The notes beneath the pieces are model-generated. The model ran no database searches. It saw only the letters and a program-made list of their open reading frames with translations, and had not been told where the DNA came from. A program made the position numbers and the translations under genes. From the NCBI RefSeq assembly GCF_001540865.1, contig NC_033636.1, forward strand, positions 10,244,665-10,308,664: a DNA stretch of 64,000 nucleotides, written 5' to 3'. Positions 11,930 through 24,375 of this stretch are shown here, piece after piece (the stretch's first letter is position 1; the number at the start of each line of letters is the position of its first letter). This DNA comes from Ananas comosus (taxonomy: Eukaryota; Streptophyta; Magnoliopsida; Poales; Bromeliaceae).

Positions 11930-14900
11930 ATGGCGAATCGGGTGAAGGAGGACGAGAAGAACGAGAAGATTATACGGGGGTTGGTTAAGCTTCCGGCGAA
12001 TCGGAGATGCATCAATTGCAACAGCTTGGTATAGTTTCTAATACTTTTTCGTCTTCCTTTTACTCTATCTGAGCTCTTATCTAGTCGGTAGTGTGAATTG
12101 AACTTGTAATCTTGCTATTATACTTCGTATACTGATGCTGGTGAATGGCTATGTTGCCTATGTACTTGTAGTTGGATAAATTCGCTTGCTTAGTGTAAAA
12201 AAAAATAGTATCTTTACTAGTTGGGTGTGATGACCGAATTTGAGGAGAGGTTGCGATGTACTTTGCCTCATTGCTGGATTTTATTTTTTATTACTTCGGT
12301 GAGTTTCCTCTTAAATTTTGGTGATATGGCTAGGAGGATTGTCAGTGAAAGTTGGGTTTGAGGTGCTGAATTGTTTATGAAGTCGTAGTGTTCATTATCA
12401 GATTTACCATGGTAATTGCTTAACTGCGAGTAGTTTTGAAGGGTATGCTGTTGTTCTAGAGGTTAAGCTGTTGTCAATCACTATCTTTTAGAGGTGGCAT
12501 GTTGATTCAAGCATATAAAAAACTTGATTCTCCTTCAAGTACTTTAAATGTTTTAATATCAATAAATAGAATCATGTTATAAATATCTACAGATGACGGC
12601 CTTTGTAAGCAGTTAGTGGTCGTTATTGCTTTTACGCTAGTGAATAAAAGAACACGATTTCTGTTTCACTTGATTAAGAAAGCAGAAAAACTTAGGTCCC
12701 ACTTTACTCCTTTTGCTTTGTAAGCATTTCTTTGGCACCCTATGCTGCACAATTATAGGTGAATCTGTGATTATCAATTTCTGAGGCTTTCCTCCGACAT
12801 TTATTTTCCTGCCCCATAATAGTCTTAGCCTGTAGAGTTAAGATTCTTCTTTATCTCCACTAAGAGAATGATACATAGCTGTTCATTTGCATTATTAGAA
12901 GTGAATCATATCCTCTGACTAGATAAGCAAGACTGCTGTCTCAACTTGCAAGTGTTAAAATTATGGATGATCTGTAATAAAGGTGGAAAGGCATGAATAA
13001 CTGTGCCTTTCTCTGCCCTTTTATGTCTTTTGTCCTTTTGAGATTCCATCTTTTATTTGCATGTCTGTGATGATTTACTTGTATAGGGATGCTTTTTTAC
13101 AAAAATATTTGACGAAATGCTTCTCTCAACAGGGTCCGCAATATGTATGCACAAATTTCTCAACCTTCATCTGCATAAACTGCAGTGGAATACAGTAAGT
13201 GCTGATCAGTATTGCTTTAGGGCTTATACTTTTTCAAAAATATCTTTTATTTGTTCTTTTGTAAATTTATATATCTATTGGTAGTGAGGCTTTCGTTTAC
13301 TGATCTTTTGTAATGAGTTATGAGTAATATTTTATGAACTGGTAAAGTAAATATTGGTCCCTTATAGACTTGCTATGAAGTTGACCTTCTTATATGCTGA
13401 TTTCCATCAATGTTTTTTCCAGTCGGGAATTCACTCATCGTGTGAAATCAATATCAATGGCCAAATTTACTCCTCAAGAAGTTTCTTCTCTTCAAGAAGG
13501 GGGAAATGAGGTATACAATGCATATACACCTCTGCTCTGCCAGCCGAATTAGTTCCTGTTGGGGCTCCACTGGTTTTTTTTAGTGTTGCTTGCTGATATC
13601 ATAAGAAATTTTTATTTATTTTGATATGCAGCGTGCTCGAGAAATTTATTTCAAAGAGTGGGATCCCCAGCGCAACTCACTTCCAGATAGCAGGTTTATT
13701 GCTAAATCTAATTTTATTATTTATTACTTTCTGTAAATGGGATACTAATGCAGCTGTCTACTCTCAGTAATGTAGATAGACTCAGGGACTTCATCAAGCA
13801 TGTTTATGTGGATAGAAGATACACTGGGGAAAGGAGTATTGACCGGCCTCCGAGGGTGAAGGTAGTATTTAATTGATTTAAAAAGAAACCAGAAATCATC
13901 TTCTTGTAGTCATATGCTTGGTGTGATAAAACAGGAGCTGTCCATGCATATGCCCCTACAAATATGCATAATTGGGTAAATGCCCCTGCAATATTGGTAT
14001 TTTGGTTCGTGCTCCTAAAAGCCATGTTAATTTGCATTCATGCCCCTGCCTGGGGTATAATTACAAAAAGCTTTGTTGCGGTGAGATATCCGGCAACGGC
14101 ATGCATGCAAACAAGCAAGATATTCAGCACTACGCATGCAAATGCCATCTTTGCAGGGGACGTCGTGCAGTTTGCATATATTATATAACCCATGGAACTT
14201 TAGCTTAAAGACTCATGCATGAATAATGCAGGGTGACAGGGAAGATTCTTACCAAAACAATAGGGAAGATTCATATCGGGGAGGTTCAAGAAGTCCTCCA
14301 TATGATGAGACCTATGAACACCGATATGGTGAACGGCTTGGTTCTAGAAGTCCTGCGAATAGGCAAGATGATTATAAGAGAAGTCCTGCCGAGAGAAGTC
14401 TAGGTGATAGGACCCCGAATAGGAGCTCTAGTGGAAATTTTGAGGATCGCAGAGTTCCAGATGGAATCCCGAAGCCAGCTGTGAAGTTGCAGAACAATCA
14501 GAAAGATGTTGGTGCAGCAAGTCCGCCTACGGCACAGCCGGTCAGAGATATTTTGGCTGGGGTTCCACCTGTTCGAGTACTTGAACCACCTAAAACAAAT
14601 AGCATCCCAACCACTAATTCCTCTGCTCAGGCACAGGTAATTTAATTTTGTTTTATAGAAGACTTGTTGTTTCATTGCTGGTAGTATGAGCGGAAATATT
14701 TTTTTTCTTAAACTATACACCCTCAAGTTATTGTTATAATGAGCTAGAGTAACAATGACTGCACACTCAGTACCTTTCTCTAATCATCTATGCTGAATGC
14801 TCCATTTAGCAAATGCATGGCTTGATAAGAGTAGAAACCAAGTGACGCTATTAGATATTTAATGCAACGATTGGTGAATGGTGATATGGTACTCCTCTAG

Positions 14901-17614
14901 TCTCATTGTTGCAATTGTGACTGTCCTAAGAGTATACAGTCGAGGACCTTACGGTCCTTACATGATTTCATGTTTCTGAGCTTCTTTTTCCATCATACTT
15001 CACTGAGCTAGCTGACCTGATATTCTTTTGCCGTATTATTCAAGTTGAATTGGCAATTGAATTGAGAGGGTATGCTCATGCAATCGAGGTCATATGGACC
15101 TTCAAAGCGTCTGTTTCTGGCACTGAAACAAGTGCAATTTTTTTTTTTTGACGTAGTTCTGTTCATGTTTTGGCTGAACAGAACTATTGCTTTGGAGCTT
15201 TTGATATTATGTTTCTTCTTATAGTCGCTGGATATATTAGTAAAAGAAACTGAAGTTATATATTGCAGACTGTTCCAACTTCAAGAAGCAACTCCAATCA
15301 AGTAAACTCAGCAGAAAATAATGCATTCAACTCCAAAAGTTTAATTGACTTCGACCCAGATCCTGAGCCTCCCCAAGCTGGAGCAATGCAATCGGTGCCG
15401 CAACAGAGCAACTCTTCACCTGCTATAGAGGGTGGTTGGGCTTCATTTGACTCTGCTTCTCCACAAAAACCTCCACAGACTGCTACAGATTCAAGTACAT
15501 TGGAATCAACATTGGTCCAGTTGTCTGCTCCTTCTTCATCGGCCCCTGCACCCAACTTTTCAACCATGACAGCCAATGCTGTCAATTCATTTCCTAAAGC
15601 TAATAATGGAGGCCAATGGCCTACTTTGCAGCAGCATCAGCAGCTTTCTCTCTTCCCAGATTCAAATGGTCAAGCTAATAATCCACTGCTCGCCACACCT
15701 GTAGTTACTACTCAAAATAACCAGGTGACTCATTTTGATTTAAAGAAAACAAAGTGGTCTTTTTTACACATACGCCTCTGCAATTTTTTCCTATGTACTG
15801 TTGTAAAATTTGAATTTTCGATCAGAAGTGCCATTTCTTACAAAAATACTATTTACTTAGGGTGACACTAATGATGGGGGAAAGTTGGTTGTCTAAGAAA
15901 TTTTTTTGTTTAAGAGGCGCAGTGTTGTGAGTACTATAGGTGTAAGAAATCGAGTTTTTTTTTTTCAGAAGTTACATATGAAAGATCAAGTTTTGCCGGG
16001 ATATATATGTGAATAGACAAATAGGCAGGTGTATGTCAAGAAAACAAAAAACTGTACTGATAGAATGAACTTGTGTCAATGTTTCTTAGCCATGGGGTGC
16101 ATCACTCGCTCCAAGTATGCAGGGTTCCACCGCTCCTCCAGCTGGTCGGGCTATTCAAGCGTCTATAAATGGTCCTCAAGTAGTTCCTACAGTTTCATCA
16201 CATCCTCCTGCCTCAGAGTATAAGAATAGTGGAAGAAAAGCACTCCCAGAAGTAAATACTTCATAGTAGTTTGATGTTTTTTTTATAATGCAATTCACAT
16301 TACTAATGAAATTAAATTACCACAGGATCTCTTTACCGTGATGTATCCAACAGGACCTCCATCTGTTGCCGGTTGGCAAACAAGTCAAAATTTTGCTACC
16401 ATGGGATATGGATTTCAGTATCCAGCAGCTGCTGTATTTCCTATTACCTTTTTCTATTATTGGTTGATCGTCTTTCTTCTCTTTTTTCTGATGTTAACTG
16501 ATCTTCTTCTCCACTTGCTATAGATGATGCCACCATATGCTCCTTCAAGATCAACAAACCCCTTTGATATGAATGAGCATAAGTTAGCTCATTCTTCCAC
16601 GGTATGTGGTTTCTCTGTAGTATCACGCATATTACCAAATTTGTATTATCGAACAAGAGTTAGTAGATTATTTTAAAATTTAAAGCCATGACCTTTTATT
16701 TTGAGTTCAACTCTTCATGCTCTTCGGTGTGCTGTTCTGCCTTCTTAAATCTCCCTATGAGGCCTTATCCTTTTTGTTTTTTGCTGTTATTTAAGATGCA
16801 GTTAAGTATTTATTCCTTTTTATTCTTTGTTGATTGTGTACAGTTTTGTTATTCTTTTTGCAGTTCCCGTCTCTATCATCCTTGCAAGGAGCATTGCCAA
16901 ATATGAATAATACTGTACCGCTCTCACGTGCCGTCAGTTTGGGATCCCTTCCTGCACAATGGATGCCCTCACAACAGCCTCCTTATGCATCAGCTGCTGC
17001 TCCAAGTAACTTCCCGTTTTTAGTTTTGCCTTATTACTTGTATTTTGCTGTTTAATTATGCTTACTGAAAAACAATTAAACAAATATCAGGTCCATATAT
17101 GTTGCACCCAAGTGCAAGTAGCTTGCCCCAACAAGCACCTGCTAATGTGTTCCCTATGGGGTAAGTTGGTCTGATTTGAAAATTTCTTTTTAACATTATT
17201 CTTCGTTATAATTGATGAGAGATGCAAAAGATCCTAGATAGTAACAATTTTTTGAATCATACATGTCTTTATTAAATCCAGGAGATTAAAAAGCATAAAA
17301 CTAAACAAAGTAATTCCATTCACGGCATCAAATATTAAAGTTTTGAGTTATCCAAAAATAGATGATCACAAGGGCATAGTACACCTAGAACTTCTCTAGC
17401 AGCTAAATGCCTTAATTCTAAGGCTATTCTACTTTTCATGTGCAGGAATCAAGCGGTTGGAGCTTTTCCTAATGATAGAAGTGCTTTGGGCTTTTTGAGC
17501 ATGGATCAGAATTTGGCTGTTAGAAATGCACAATCTGCTACTCCAAATTCTTTTGCTCCTGTTGGAGCTACTCCAAATTCTTTTGCTCCTGTTGGAGGAA
17601 ATCCCTTTGCTTAG
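11930..17614 (+). CDS. AGD14: ARF GTPase-activating protein, AGD14 type
   Basis: Thirteen coding exons: 11930-12028, 13133-13194, 13423-13510, 13632-13693, 13768-13861, 14232-14636, 15269-15724, 16090-16251, 16326-16433, 16524-16601, 16864-17005, 17091-17160 and 17446-17614. Total 1995 nt, 664 residues, phase consistent throughout. The ArfGAP zinc finger has C27-x2-C30-x16-C47-x2-C50, followed by GIHR with the catalytic arginine at about residue 55, so the GAP should be active. The family stimulates GTP hydrolysis by ARF GTPases on Golgi and endosomal membranes. The rest is a disordered Ser/Pro/Gln tail with RSP-type repeats (about 150-200), an acidic SLIDFDPDPEP motif, WASF/PWGA tryptophan motifs, and a C-terminal NPFA, a possible EH-domain ligand. 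The last exon has an in-frame tandem repeat, ATPNSFAPVG twice. The start was chosen as the first ATG of the conserved MANRVKEDEK opening. Confidence 0.93.
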
Positions 17615-18072
17615 ATACTTACGCCCAGTTGATTAGATTGGATAAAGCAAAATATCAACAGCTCCACCGAGAACCAAATTTTCAGTCAGTTATTTGGGTC
17701 ACTGGAGTGAAATGCGATGCACGGCTACCATCGGGAGAACGCGAGATTACCTCTTGATTTAAATGTTCACACCAATAAGAGGCAAAAAAAAAGGTATCTA
17801 TTTCCATACTATTTAGTGTATTCTTAAGCTTCCATGTGGCAATGCTAATGTGATTGGCTCTTTGCTGCTTCTGTGGATCTGTAGTTATGTAATATTTTGT
17901 ATGTGTTTCAATCTTTGTTTCCAACTGTGGGTACATGTTATTTATATAGCCTTTGCAGTCTTTGTAATCATTGATTAGTATGGTTATTTAAGTTGGGAGG
18001 GGTTTTGTAACATTCTGCTTGTTTGTTGTACACTCAAATCAATGAAAAATATGTTTTGTTTTGTGTTTGAGC

Positions 18073-18078
18073 AATAAA
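18073..18078 (+). terminator. polyadenylation signal for AGD14
   Basis: AATAAA lies about 460 bases after the AGD14 stop in T-rich sequence. It is the best canonical poly(A) signal downstream. The cleavage site itself cannot be seen. Confidence 0.45.
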
Positions 18079-18099
18079 TGGCAATTATTTTCCTTTAAA

Positions 18100-19018
18100 T
18101 TTTTGCTCTTCAAGATTAATCTCTTCTGTGTGGTATAAACTAGCATGTGACTTCTCACTAGTATACTTTTCTTGGAATTTTTGGCCGATGAATTTTGCTA
18201 AGTGGTTGTGTGACGTTATCCAATTTGGACGGTTTTGTGAAGAATTGGTTAGGATGTTCTCATGCGACTGTTAGCTACTAGAAGGCATTCATAATGAATT
18301 CTTTCTGGCGTATTGATTTCGATCCATTTATTCTCTCCTTTTGGATCTGATCCTCTTAAATGTTTATTTTTGTTGTTTTGGTTGGGACTGGAATTAAAAG
18401 TAGTATATTTGTGAATTTGATGTGACATCCTGTAAATTTTATGCTGTTTTTGAGTGCCTTATATCGAATTTTCTTCTTTTCTTTTCAGTATAATTTTCCA
18501 CTTTTTTTTTTGAGAATTTTTTTTGAGAAAATACTTTGCCACATTTTTTAAGTCAGCGGACATGCAGTGGGAATTTAATAACATTTTATAGGAATATATG
18601 CTGTTGGGAAATTATAACTACTCTTAGGTCTTGTTTTAAGCAACAAATTTTCTCTCTTAATGAAAATTGCATAATAAAAAAGTATAGGATATATGCACAG
18701 GTGATTCTTGATGTGCGGCTTTTGTAATAATAATTTGATTTCTGAGTTTTCTCAATTAAACAAAATATGCTATGATTTTGCATTTTTGGTGCAACGTAGT
18801 CCCTTCTTTTATTTTATTTTTTTTATTTTTTTTTCTTTTACCTTCAAAATTAGTGACATACTCTTTTGTGGTTGTACATTCCCCGCAAAACTCCTCTATC
18901 GATACATTTGCATGTTTGTTAACTGAGAAATTTTCACATGCTTAAAAACACAGACATGAACGACCTTTCTTTGGCTTGTCACATATATCCCTCATGCAAC
19001 ACTCATGATCCTCAATCC
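18100..19018. other. intergenic DNA between AGD14 and the peptide cluster
   Basis: AT-rich sequence with T-runs near 18500-18530 and 18805-18835. I see no gene or recognisable transposon. The last 300 bases are the promoter of the first peptide gene. Confidence 0.6.
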
Positions 19019-19025
19019 TATATAA
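19019..19025 (+). promoter_or_regulatory. TATA box of the first thionin-like gene
   Basis: TATATAA lies 52 bases upstream of the ATG at 19077, which implies a short leader of about 25 bases. The spacing suits a strong, regulated plant promoter. Confidence 0.65.
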
Positions 19026-19076
19026 CATGCACACAACCCTCCTCTTTCTGAATGAGAACTAATCCAACACAAATCA

Positions 19077-19907
19077 ATGGAGTCGAAGAGCGCGCGAGCC
19101 ACCGCCATCGTCGTCCTAGCCCTAATGCTCGTCTTTCTTGCGGAAACGAGCTCCGCATTGTCGTACAAGCAGTGCTACGAGGCCTGCTACCACCCGTGCA
19201 GGGCCAACGGAGAACCGAGGTGGATTTGTAAAATAAAATGCTTCACCACCTGTCTCTCATCTTCAAGTGTTGCCGGCAAATGCTACGATTTGTGTTTCCG
19301 CTCTTCATGCAGCCATCCTGGTAACTCAGGTATTCTGGAAGTGATTCTTTGCTCTGTGTTGTAATGCGACGCCGCATAAACTTATCTCTGATATTCGGTT
19401 TTGTAGGGGACTAACACATATTGTAGCCTCTATTTTACTATATGCAGCAACAAAATAGAGAGTTTAGAATAACTATTCTGGTCGAATCTGAGTTATTTAG
19501 AGTAACTCAAATAATATTTTGACTAATCACTAGGCATCATTTGGTTGGACCTTCATGAAAAACCTGCTTTGAGAATTTACTCTTGTCGTGTTTGGTTAGG
19601 AAATTATTGTCATGAATGTCACTTGCATGTTTGTAAGAAAACTTAAGGGGGAGTATAAATTTTTACGTAAATTTTATCGGCTACCCTCTATTCTGATTTT
19701 GGTTACTCTTATAATTTTTAATCAAACACCACATTTACTCATAATCGTCGATTACTTTTAGAATAATTAATCACAAACCAATAATAAGAAAAAAAAAATC
19801 CTTAAAAAGTGTCTCTGAACCAAATTAAGTGTTTGTTTTGCATGGCAGATGAGAAGGCGATGGGTAAGTGCATGGACAAATGCTTCAGTATGTGTGGCAA
19901 ACAGTGA
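19077..19907 (+). CDS. secreted 12-cysteine thionin-like peptide, copy 1
   Basis: Exons 19077-19329 and 19849-19907 give 103 residues with a phase-1 intron. Residues 1 to about 27 form a signal peptide (MESKSARATAIVVLALMLVF, then an AETSSA cleavage region). The mature part has four cysteine triplets: CYEACYHPC, CKIKCFTTC, CYDLCFRSSC and CMDKCFSMC, i.e. C-x3-C-x3-C three times and C-x3-C-x4-C for the third. All 12 cysteines are present. This resembles the plant 'thionin-like protein' family. Members are presumed extracellular defence or signalling peptides, but the function is inferred. It is the first of three tandem paralogues. AATAAA at 20009-20014 could end the transcript. No antimicrobial activity can be claimed from sequence. 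Confidence 0.85.
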
Positions 19908-20963
19908 TCAAGCTTCTCTCTCGAGCAAATGCGCGTGGCGATGTCATAATTAAATCCAAATTAAGCTATATTTGTTCTATTGAGTGTTTCACCCAATTAT
20001 GGGAGGTAAATAAAGGCAAAATGTGCTCGCCATGAAAGATGTATTGTGGTTTTTACTACTAATAATATATTCAAAATGTTAAGTAATATGGCTTAACTCT
20101 GCCTCTGAAACTGTCGAAGGAACCTATATATATATTTAATGAATGCACATTGTTGGTGCCAATCTATTTGCACTGTTGTTAAGTTATCTGCTGCAGAAGA
20201 AGCAGAAGAGGTTTTTCTTTTGGAGATCTGGAACCTTGTTTTAGCTCCTTCAGAGCAAAAACTTTGGAAATCTTATTTTGGAGATGTTTAATTAGTAGTT
20301 ACTATTTCACAGAATAGAGAAGTTTTTCTAAAACCCATGCTAAACAAATAATTGAATTACTAATCCCTGATTAAGCTCTTAAAGAAATTGATTATTTTAT
20401 GCAAAAAATTTACCAGAACAAACCTGCATTAACAAGAAATGTATTAATTTTATATCTGCCTTCAGACTACAGGGAGACTGCCTAACATCAGAATTTCTTT
20501 CTGTGAGAAAGAGCATATCCTGAGAATAGTTTGCAGCTGATCACATCTTTCGATTATGATTACTTAACATATAAAGTGTTGGTGAATATTAACTAACAAA
20601 AAACAAAGGAAATCTTGAAACAATTGCAGAGAAATCTTACCCAAAATATGAATTCATCTTAGACTTCATACAAATGAAAATGTCACTGTGCTCAATTGTG
20701 GCTACTGCATCAATCAATGATCTCCACAAAAAGGCATGTACAGGAAAGTCCAGTTGAAGTTTTGTTTAAACATTATGACTACCATACAGAGAAAACTTCA
20801 GTTGAACTCTTCTTTTACCTAATAAATCATGCCATTTATTTAAGGCATACATGAAAGTAGAGATAAAACTAGGCAAGTTTTAATGAGCCAACAACTATGA
20901 ATTGCTTTGGGCAAAGCTCAATTCCTCCTTACATCCCAAAGAACACTACAGCAACTGCACCTG
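19908..20963. other. intergenic spacer of the peptide cluster
   Basis: About 1 kb of AT-rich DNA containing the 3' end of copy 1 and the upstream region of copy 2. No other feature was recognised. Confidence 0.6.
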
Positions 20964-20972
20964 TTATAAATA
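20964..20972 (+). promoter_or_regulatory. TATA box of the second thionin-like gene
   Basis: TATAAATAT lies about 140 bases upstream of the preferred ATG at 21105. A weaker TATAAAT lies at about 21013. Which one is used is not decided by the sequence. Confidence 0.45.
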
Positions 20973-21104
20973 TCTACATTAATTAAACATCCATCAACTA
21001 TGACCAACCAAGTATAAATTAGTGCTTCTTCTTCACTGCTTTGAATCCAAAAGTTGTCAAAAGCAGTTCCTCCACCATTCCTGTGCCTTATGGCAGTGGT
21101 TAAG

Positions 21105-21844
21105 ATGGAGCAAAAGCGCATGAGGGCTAGCCTTGTGCTGACTCTAATGCTTGGACTGCTCATCAACCAATGCTCATCACATGGCTTTGGAGAGTGCTAT
21201 GATTGGTGCTGTCACATTTGTGACCATTGGCACCACCACTGGCACAAGATTTGTCATGTTCAGTGCTTCTTCTACTGTAAGTTGCACTCACACCATTACT
21301 CACACGCTGATCACCCTCCAAAGGAAGTTGGCGATGAGTGCAGCTTAATGAGTGCAAAATCAGCATGTGGGCATCTCAATTCCGGTGAGATGATATACCA
21401 TTTCCCTTCCAGGGTTAGATATCAGCTTCTACGAAACCATTGTTTCAGTAGAGTTTACGAAGAATCGCTAGTAACCTTTTTCTCTAATTAAACATCTGTA
21501 TTCGTTTTAAACTACAATAGAAGCAGAAGCTTCAAATTAGAGTCATTTTCAGTCTGTCACGAAAGCAAAAGCTCCATATAATCTTCTGCTTTCGGAATGC
21601 TCGGCTGCTGCTTTTTAGAATAGATAAGCTGTTTGAGAAACCAGGCGAAACAAGCAGTTAAGCTAATAAGTTTTATGTAATTTAATTATAAAAGTTTCTG
21701 TTAATTTGTACTATGAATAGCTTATTGTCCCTTCCTTTTCTTTTAAATCTGGTTCCTGTGATGCAAGAGGTCGAAGGGGAGAAGATGAGAGGTTGCATGG
21801 ATAACTTCATGAGCAGCTGTGCCAAGATGAAGAAGTCTCCTTGA
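21105..21844 (+). CDS. thionin-like peptide, copy 2, histidine-rich with altered cysteines
   Basis: Exons 21105-21384 and 21777-21844 give 115 residues, again with a phase-1 intron before GEK. An acceptor at 21768 would add three residues (EVE). I chose the ATG at 21105 because it gives MEQK, which matches the MESK and MEPK starts of the two paralogues; an upstream in-frame ATG at 21090 is possible. A signal peptide covers about residues 1-28. The mature part is unusually rich in His (HWHHHWHKIC, HSHHYSHADH). The cysteine pattern departs from the family: module 1 has an extra Cys (CYDWCCHIC), and the middle Cys is Ser in module 3 (CSLMSAKSAC) and Phe in module 4 (CMDNFMSSC). There is no frameshift or stop, so it looks functional but diverged. 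Confidence 0.8.
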
Positions 21845-22339
21845 GTACAACCTGTTCAAGATGCCGATTTCGTGAACAATTCGGGACTGGATACATGAAT
21901 TTCCTCTGAATGCGGAGTAATAATAATTGCAGTAGTAGCTACCATCAAATAAAATTTTCTCAGTCCTGCTATGAACTGCGATGTATTTAAAAAGATCATG
22001 AATGTCTCTATCATATTTGTGCCAAATATGTATTTTCCTCTGTTGTTGCAACTCCAGTGGCTTCTGATTCTCTTACATTGCTCAGCTTCTAAGTATTGTA
22101 CGAACCATGCGTCTAAAAATCGACAACTAAAACACCAAAATACTTTTCGATGTCTTGCTTTTCGGTCTATCTAAAAGCCAAAAGCATGAAAGCTAACATG
22201 CATGAGATGCACACACCAGTGCTCCTAACCTTCACACAACAGCATCTTACGGCGTACGCAACCTCATGCATTTGAGATGATCCCAACTACTATTAAAACA
22301 ACACAAAGAGCCTCTCACCATACATTCCACCCCTTCAAA

Positions 22340-22346
22340 TATATAG
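22340..22346 (+). promoter_or_regulatory. TATA box of the third thionin-like gene
   Basis: TATATAG lies about 45 bases before the ATG at 22388, similar to the arrangement in copy 1. Confidence 0.6.
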
Positions 22347-22387
22347 AATCAAATCCTTAAGCTTTTTCCGCAAAGCTACGGTGATCA

Positions 22388-23162
22388 ATGGAGCCAAAAT
22401 CTCTTGATTCCACATCCGCACTAGCCCTCGTGCTGATCTTCTTGTTTGTTGGTTTAAGCTCAGCGTCGAACTACGGCGCCTGCTATGAGGCATGCTACAC
22501 TCCATGCGCCAATGTAGGCCACTCGAATTGTAAACTCGATTGCTTTGTAGAGTGTGTACTTCACTCTCCATTCCATGGTGATAGGGGTTGCATCTTTCCA
22601 TGCATAGAGTCTGCATGCCACCAACTTGACCCAGGTGAATCAGAACCCTTATTTTTTACTTTGATTTTGTTTTCGTTAAAAGATCGACATATAACAATCG
22701 GGCCTGCTTGGCTCAAATCTCCTTAGAAACTTTGCACTGCAAGGAATAGCAGAAGTAAAGAAGAAGAATTAAAGCTTCTGCTTTTAGCGCTCAGAAGATC
22801 ATATCAGCTTTGTGCTATAATTAGAAGTTATATAGGTTTCTTATTCGTCAAATTCAAGAATCTTAGCTACTTTGCAAATAGAGAAGCTATTCAAGTGCAA
22901 AATAGACATTTAATTCGTTCAAAATCTCTTCCACCTCAAGTAAAAGAAAACACATTTCTTAAAGCATGGACTATATGAAGAGCACTAAACTACGTACAAA
23001 GCTTCAAAAAGAGCACAAATGTATAGTTTACCTTTAAATAATTTGTAATTTTCTAATCTTAATTCTTTTCATTCCTAATTTTGCATGGCAGGGGAGAAGT
23101 ATATGGAGACCTGCATCACGTCATGTTTTGGCAAGTGCTCTCCTGCGCCAGGTCCATTGTAA
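22388..23162 (+). CDS. secreted 12-cysteine thionin-like peptide, copy 3
   Basis: Exons 22388-22634 and 23092-23162 give 105 residues, with the intron at the same place and phase as in copies 1 and 2. The signal peptide covers about residues 1-27 (MEPKSLDSTSALALVLIFLF, then a VGLSSAS cleavage region). The mature region again has four triplets, CYEACYTPC, CKLDCFVEC, CIFPCIESAC and CITSCFGKC, with all 12 cysteines, and a short Pro-rich tail (SPAPGPL). It is closest in cysteine spacing to copy 1. The neighbouring paralogues show local tandem duplication. A role as a secreted defence-type peptide is inferred from the family only. Confidence 0.85.
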
Positions 23163-23165
23163 TTC

Positions 23166-23168
<3 letters not shown>

Positions 23169-23221
<53 letters not shown>
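23169..23221. repeat. (TA)n microsatellite
   Basis: About 26 uninterrupted TA units begin a few bases after the stop of copy 3, so they lie in its 3' untranslated region or just beyond. Shorter TA runs lie at 24613-24637 and 9641-9652. Confidence 0.95.
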
Positions 23222-23224
<3 letters not shown>

Positions 23225-24234
23225 TAACTTAGATCACCCTATAATTTAATTTAAAAAAAGAAAAGAAAAAAGATAGTCGAGGGATGGCGAAGTAAATAAA
23301 TGATGCTTAGTTTCTCTGAAATTGCATTAAGAAGGACCAGGTGAATAAGAGCGAATTTTATGTGCCTTGAAATGTTTGTCTTAAAAAAAAAAAAAAGAAG
23401 AAAATTCTATACTGCGACTATGATTAATACATGGAAATCTCTATTTAAAGAAAATGTGTGTCATATAACAATATTTCAAGTCCATTTTTAATTGAATTTG
23501 AGATTTTGTTTAAAGTTGTATCAGCAGTATACATTTAGCAACAGAACATAATTAATCCTTTGTGCTTCATTTTGCGAAGTGCAAACTTTTTGGCATGAAC
23601 TGCATATATGCTTTAGCGAAATTTTCTATCGAATAGTTCAAACCTATATACCACTTTTTAATATCAAAATTAGATTTTTTTTTTAAAATTAAAATTATGA
23701 GATAGACATAGACAAAGAAACGACGAATTTACGGCGTACTAACAAGCGGATCAACTAGGTGCAAGTAAACATGTTATAATCAAAGATAAGATCTAAAATA
23801 AAATATTTATAAAAGTTTAGGACCTAACTAAATTAAAATCTTTCTAAAAGTTCAAAATTAAAAGGTTTGAAGACCAAAATAAAATTGGACTCAAAATTGG
23901 AGGACTAGCAGTGCAATTTACCCAATAATTAGTTCATAGTTAATGTTTAGTAGGCCCATACAAGCTCTTATTTGTGGCCGCATGAAATGAAAAAACAAGA
24001 ATATATAATTATTTCCTTTTATGTTGAATTTTTAATAAAATGTGTTTCTTAAACAACTCAAAATGATTTTGCCCATTTGTGAGGGGGAAGTATTGGTTTT
24101 TCTTGTTGTACTTTTCTCCTCCATGAATAGTACTCTTGGGCTAACCTTGCTCGGTACCTTTTCTATTTTCTATATTAATTTTTTTTGCCATTAAACTGGT
24201 TTGAAAATGGCCACGACCGATAATATTTTTATTT

Positions 24235-24375
24235 TTTAGAGAAAAAAATAGTATATTATCTATTTTATTTATTTATTTTAAAAAAATTAGCTAAAAATAT
24301 GAAATAATTAGACTTCGAATTTACAACTTCGAATACCAATTGTCAAGCCCTTTACCACTTATATTAGGGACGGTC
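24235..24375 (-). mobile_element. degenerate SINE
   Basis: The reverse complement matches the SINE at 6.96 kb and 27.9 kb. It starts with the head GACCGTCCCTAATATAAGTG, has GGTAAAGGGCTTGACAATTG in the A-box region, and ends in an AT-rich tail then A-runs. No target duplication was seen. Confidence 0.6.

Noticed and set aside
21054..21104. Longer N-terminus for the second peptide gene
   Set aside because: The 21054 start is not an ATG, and the extension would precede the signal peptide. The MEQK start at 21105 matches the paralogues.
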